Source: Romeriopsis sp046049545
Lineage (GTDB): Bacteria; Cyanobacteriota; Cyanobacteriia; Leptolyngbyales; Leptolyngbyaceae
Assembly: GCA_046049545.1 (NCBI GenBank)
Contig: JBJORF010000136.1
Span: 1-8,462, forward strand
DNA length: 8,462 nt
Direction of reading: 5' to 3'
Shown here: piece by piece, positions 5,057 through 8,462 of the stretch
Layout of the letters: each line of letters opens with the position of its first letter
Position numbering within the stretch: position 1 is the first letter of the stretch
The notes under the pieces: generated by a model
Told to the model about the DNA's origin: nothing
What the model saw: only the letters and a program-made list of their open reading frames with translations
The model's database searches: none
Program-made: the position numbers and the translations under genes

Positions 5057-7438
5057 TCATGCTTGGCCAAGTGTTTCAGCGGGTAGTATGAAATTAACCA
5101 TATTCGAAGCACTTGCTTGCTGCAATTTCTTGGCTTGCTGCAACGCATTATCTGCGGTTCGATACAGGGCTTTCATATCAATTCCATCTTCCGGATATTG
5201 TGCTACACCAGCGCTAAATGTCACTTCCAGTGGATCACCCTGATCAGTTGTAAACGCGTTTTGATGCATCTGTGTAAGGACAGAAATTAAGCGTTGCACA
5301 CCATCTTCTCGCGTTATCCCGTGCATTCCAATCACGAATTCCTCTCCACCCCAACGGCCTACTACATCTTCATTACAAAATGATTGACGGAGTAAATGCC
5401 CAAATTGTCGAAGAACGGCATCGCCCGTAGCATGTCCATATTTGGCATTGACGTTGCGCAGATGATCGACATCGAGTACAGCGATCGCCACTGGCGATTG
5501 AGTACGGTCGGCTAGGCGGAGAAAGGTTTCCATGTCGTGGGTCGATTTTTGGCGATTTGCGACACCAGTGAGTGGGTCGGTTTCCATCAATTGTCGCAGC
5601 AATTTAACGCGGTTAAGCTGGTTGAGAATCCGGGCGATCAACTCCGATTCGACAATTGGCTTGCTCACAAAATCATCCGCACCCATTGCAAACGCCTGAC
5701 TCACAATTTCGGATTCGGAACGGGCCGTGAAAACTACGATCGGCAAGTGGCTCCAGCGTTGATCGCTGCGCACGACTTGACACAGTTCAACCCCGCTCAC
5801 ATCAGGGAACTCAACGTCTAAGAGCAGCAAATCGGGGGAGGTGGCTTCTAGGGTTGACAAAAAATGCTGTGGATCGCATAGGGTGAATACCTTCAATCCC
5901 CAGGGTTCAAGTATAGTCGTTAATGCTTCCAATAGAATCGTATCATCATCGACGATTAAAATTTTGAATTGATTGGGTAATGCTCGTTGTGTGACTTGGG
6001 CGAAAGATTCAATGATTTGAGTAATCGGTGTCGATTTCTGTAACAGTAATCGTCCGCCATGCCGTAATATCGCTAGACGCTCGGTCAATATTGTTTGGTT
6101 CGTGAGCACAATCGCCGGGATGGGGGGTGCTTGATTCTGAAGGCTCGATAAGACGGTCATACCGGCTTCAGTTGAATCAAAACATTCGAGATCAATTACG
6201 GCGATTTTGGGCGAATCATTCTCGCAAATTTTGGCAATGCTCTTCGCTGTCGAGGCGATGGTCATCTGATAGTTCCACTGTGATAGTTCGCTTTCGAGCG
6301 TCTGGAGAAAAGCGCGATCGCGCGATATCACTAATAGCAAATCCGCTCCATCCATCGCCGATGGCAATTCAGAATCAGCGCGATCGCGATTAGTCGTAGG
6401 GATATCGACCACTTGACGCAGTGTTGCCAGCCGTTCGGCTAATTGTGGTAAGTCCTTCGATTTCAGCGGGTACCCAGTGGCTAAAATTCGCTCCATTTCC
6501 TTCGCCAGCCGTGACCCTTCAGCGAAGCCAAAAATTCCTAATGCCCCAGCGAGGGTGTGTGCTTGTTGACTGGCTTGTTGATGTCGGGTGAAATCAGCGG
6601 GCTGAGATGTCACTTGCTCAATGACCGTGATTTGTTTGCCAATCCGATTCTTATGCCGCTGCCAGACGGCGCTTAGCTTGGATCGCACGGTTTGCTCTGG
6701 GGAAGCTGCGACACTCGATGCATCGGGCGTGACGTCCTTGAGCGATCGCAGTCGATAGCCCACCCCGTATACTGTTTCCACCAAGTCGGATGGTGCACCG
6801 ACGGCTTTGAGCTTCTGCCGTAAACCTTTGATATGCGTTCTCACCGCCTCTTCGCCTGGTGTATCCTCGTATGTCCACAGATGATCCAAAATACTGCTAC
6901 AGCTAAAGATGCGCTGCCGATTATGCAGAAAAAGTTCCAATAGCCCATATTCTTTGGGTGTTAGGGTGAGCGGCTTGGTCTGATACGTGACTTCGTGAGT
7001 ACTCGGGTTAAGTTTGAGTTCGCCCCATTCTAGCAATGCTGTCGTACTGGAACCACCCCGACGCAAGAGCGCCCGAATCCGCGCCACTAGCTCTTCCTCA
7101 TCAAAGGGCTTGACGACATAATCATCCGCCCCAGCATCTAGTCCCAGAGCACGATCGTGATGACTATCCCGACCAGTGAGCATTAGAATTGGCAGGGGCG
7201 GCACACTGCTCTCCGACTCGATATTCCGCCCCTGTGCCCGAACCTGCCGACAGATTTCAATACCATCAATGTTCGGCAATTGAACATCCAAAATCAGCAG
7301 GTCATATTCAAAGCTGTCAAGTAGCGCCAAACCCGCAGCACCCGTTGCTGCAAACTCCACGGCATAGCAATGAGCGGTGAGAATGGCCGTCAGGGCTTGT
7401 GCGGTTAGTTCATCGTCTTCAACGACCAATATTCTCAT
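5057..7438 (-). CDS. Multidomain response regulator: REC-wHTH-Hpt-pseudoREC-REC-GGDEF
   Basis: 793 residues counted from MRILVVEDDE. REC1 (1-120) has D8/D9, phospho-site D51, T88 and K110. An OmpR/PhoB winged helix follows (about 135-232; LTLTPKEYGLLELFL, then GEEAVRTHIKGLRQKL and the YGVGYRL wing). The Hpt domain (about 253-345) has the phospho-histidine H294 in QQAHTLAGALGIFGF. A second receiver (365-485) is degenerate: strand 1 reads LLLVISRD instead of a DD pair, although D416 and K468 remain. The third receiver (491-615) is canonical (D497-D499, D541, T571, K593). The GGDEF domain (617-780) has GGEEF (697-701), so diguanylate cyclase activity is expected. The RxxD inhibitory site reads CNED (688-691), so product feedback there is probably lost. 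A longer form from ATG 7501 would add 21 hydrophobic residues ahead of a complete REC strand, so I chose 7438. It should act in the cytoplasm, linking phosphorelay, transcription and cyclic di-GMP. Confidence 0.9.
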   Translation of the reverse strand: MRILVVEDDELTAQALTAILTAHCYAVEFAATGAAGLALLDSFEYDLLILDVQLPNIDGIEICRQVRAQGRNIESESSVPPLPILMLTGRDSHHDRALGLDAGADDYVVKPFDEEELVARIRALLRRGGSSTTALLEWGELKLNPSTHEVTYQTKPLTLTPKEYGLLELFLHNRQRIFSCSSILDHLWTYEDTPGEEAVRTHIKGLRQKLKAVGAPSDLVETVYGVGYRLRSLKDVTPDASSVAASPEQTVRSKLSAVWQRHKNRIGKQITVIEQVTSQPADFTRHQQASQQAHTLAGALGIFGFAEGSRLAKEMERILATGYPLKSKDLPQLAERLATLRQVVDIPTTNRDRADSELPSAMDGADLLLVISRDRAFLQTLESELSQWNYQMTIASTAKSIAKICENDSPKIAVIDLECFDSTEAGMTVLSSLQNQAPPIPAIVLTNQTILTERLAILRHGGRLLLQKSTPITQIIESFAQVTQRALPNQFKILIVDDDTILLEALTTILEPWGLKVFTLCDPQHFLSTLEATSPDLLLLDVEFPDVSGVELCQVVRSDQRWSHLPIVVFTARSESEIVSQAFAMGADDFVSKPIVESELIARILNQLNRVKLLRQLMETDPLTGVANRQKSTHDMETFLRLADRTQSPVAIAVLDVDHLRNVNAKYGHATGDAVLRQFGHLLRQSFCNEDVVGRWGGEEFVIGMHGITREDGVQRLISVLTQMHQNAFTTDQGDPLEVTFSAGVAQYPEDGIDMKALYRTADNALQQAKKLQQASASNMVNFILPAETLGQA

Positions 7439-7458
7439 GCGATTTGGGGCTGGACCAC

Positions 7459-7500
7459 AGACAATCAATGTAACGGCAATTATGTAAAGTTGTCTAGACA
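7459..7500. promoter_or_regulatory. Candidate operator/promoter region of the large regulator
   Basis: Immediately upstream of the preferred start is a 10-bp palindrome TGTCTAGACA (7491-7500). AGACAA (7459-7464) is inverted against TTGTCT (7490-7495), and ATGTAA occurs twice, 14 bp apart (7468-7473 and 7482-7487). On the minus strand TAGACA and TACATT lie about 18 bp apart, a weak match to -35/-10 boxes. An autoregulatory site for the winged-helix domain is conceivable but is inference only. Confidence 0.2.
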
Positions 7501-7573
7501 TATTGCGATCAACCCCCCAAAAAAATGTTGTAAATCTTCATAGAATCGGATCACATCTGATGTTGCTGAGCGA

Positions 7574-8287
7574 TTACTGTGAGTTGGGATACCAAGTTTG
7601 CTGCCACTGCTGCATTTGAGCAATTTCCGCCGTTTGCGATTTAATGATCGATTCGGCCAAACCCCGCATTTCGGGACGAGTGGTGTGCTTTAGCAGCATT
7701 TGCGCCATCCGGACAGCCATCTGATGATGGGGAATCATTTGACGGATGAATTCCCGATCGAAATCCGATGAATTCTTTAACGCCTCTACATCAATCTTCA
7801 TACTCATGCCACTTTGATGCATCCCTTTCATCCCAGCGCCTTGATGCATTCCTATCATGTCCGAATGTCGTTTTATCATTGCCGCCGATACATCTGGGAC
7901 ATCGGTCTCATACCAAGTTTTGTACCAAGTCCGCATCTGGCCAATTTCGCTGGTTTGAGCTTTGATGATCGATGTAGCTAACTGCTCAATTTCCGGATGC
8001 TTCGCGCGACTGGGTGCTAATTGTGCCATATCGATCGCATCTTGGTGGTGCGGAATCATCATCTCAATGAAACGTCGATCGTGCATTTGTATCATTGGCT
8101 TTTGCACCGCAGCTGTTTCAGCAGCCGGAGCCTGGGGTCTGGAGGCGGCATTGAGACTTTGAAAACGGTCAAGATTTAATAATCCCCCGATCGCACTACT
8201 AACAAGGAGTGCCGTAAAACTATAGGGCACCTCGATTAATTCAGTTTCATTGAGAATAATTGGCGGGATTACAAGGGTTTCAGTCAT
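7574..8287 (-). CDS. Tandem-repeat DUF305 protein, Met/His-rich, membrane-anchored or exported
   Basis: 237 residues from the ATG at 8285-8287. A hydrophobic stretch SFTALLVSSAIGGLLNL (23-39) probably anchors or exports the protein. A low-complexity Ala/Pro region follows, then two DUF305 halves, each with the family motif MIPHHQ (77-82 and 184-189) followed by an A-x-x-MAQ helix and a later AxSIIKxQTxEIxQM helix. DUF305 folds as a ferritin-like four-helix bundle. The relative CopM of Synechocystis is a periplasmic copper-binding protein. The linker between the halves is strikingly Met/His-rich (MIGMHQGAGMKGMHQ with GMSMK, 144-164), which supports metal, perhaps copper, binding. The start is uncertain: a TTG at 8344 would add 19 residues including basic ones (FIRIPRK) and has GGTGGAG upstream. 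The gene lies 135 bp upstream of the large regulator on the same strand, so it may be the upstream gene of that unit. No signal in 8345-8462 identifies a further gene. Confidence 0.85.
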   Translation of the reverse strand: MTETLVIPPIILNETELIEVPYSFTALLVSSAIGGLLNLDRFQSLNAASRPQAPAAETAAVQKPMIQMHDRRFIEMMIPHHQDAIDMAQLAPSRAKHPEIEQLATSIIKAQTSEIGQMRTWYKTWYETDVPDVSAAMIKRHSDMIGMHQGAGMKGMHQSGMSMKIDVEALKNSSDFDREFIRQMIPHHQMAVRMAQMLLKHTTRPEMRGLAESIIKSQTAEIAQMQQWQQTWYPNSQ

Positions 8288-8462
8288 CGGTAAATCTATT
8301 TTTCGAGGTATCCGAATGAATGATTTAGAAAATAATGCAGTCAATAGACCATCTCCACCAATCCTGCTATGCCTTTTATGGACAGGTAGAGCATTTCTTG
8401 CTGAGCGTGAGATCCATGCCGCCTTAGACGAGAAAAGAGTAACTAATAACCAAGGAACAAAT

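Noticed and set aside
7439..7501. Start of the large regulator at the earlier ATG (7499-7501)
   Set aside because: It would place a hydrophobic 21-residue leader before a cytoplasmic receiver that is already complete from MRILVVEDDE, and would cover the motif cluster 7459-7500.
1..8462. CRISPR array, tRNA, rRNA or replication-origin iterons
   Set aside because: No regularly spaced direct repeats, no tRNA-like cloverleaf sequence, no rRNA motif and no iteron series were seen on either strand.
8345..8462. Possible short peptide on the minus strand (a CSTCP-ending frame)
   Set aside because: It is only about 13 codons, has no clear ribosome site and no family resemblance. The stretch may just hold the promoter of the DUF305 gene.

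Overview
The window looks like accessory DNA from a cyanobacterium. The evidence is the abundance of CGATCG-type words, four exact copies of the cyanobacterial HIP1 octamer GCGATCGC in the right half, and protein families common in cyanobacteria: DUF6788, DUF6753-like, DUF305, MGT-type glycosyltransferase, and wHTH-Hpt-GGDEF response regulators. Species, and whether this is plasmid or chromosome, cannot be read from the sequence.

The left half (1-4601) is a mosaic of small, broken and rearranged genes. It opens with the 3' end of an unrecognised plus-strand gene. A 44-bp palindrome follows (279-322), then a minus-strand DUF6788 gene (335-607). Two hairpin repeats (630-677 and 719-777) and the tail of an IS5-family transposase with an in-frame stop (880-1074) come next. 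A large intact minus-strand ATPase-nuclease fusion occupies 1269-2819. A third hairpin of the same repeat family (2894-2938) separates it from the 3' half of a glycosyltransferase gene (2947-3618). That fragment sits head to head with a plus-strand DUF6753-like membrane protein that seems to have lost its own 5' end. After it is a short plus-strand remnant with a signal peptide and the first strand of a thermonuclease-like domain (4428-4601).

The right half (4658-8287) is ordered and intact: three minus-strand genes probably transcribed together or in two units. They are a periplasm-facing DUF305 protein with two MIPHHQ repeats and a Met/His-rich linker, a 793-residue multidomain response regulator (REC, OmpR-type winged helix, Hpt, degenerate REC, REC, GGDEF), and a single-domain CheY-like regulator 24 bp behind it. 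The large regulator can in principle bind DNA, relay phosphate and make cyclic di-GMP. The small REC protein is a natural relay partner. The DUF305 neighbour hints at a metal or envelope stress input, but that is inference.

The most noteworthy unexplained structure is the family of three hairpins. They share the core TCTTGTACYAG and its complement, while their outer arms differ yet remain self-complementary. Next in interest are the head-to-head gene junction near 3618-3630 and the unusual domain chain of the large regulator.
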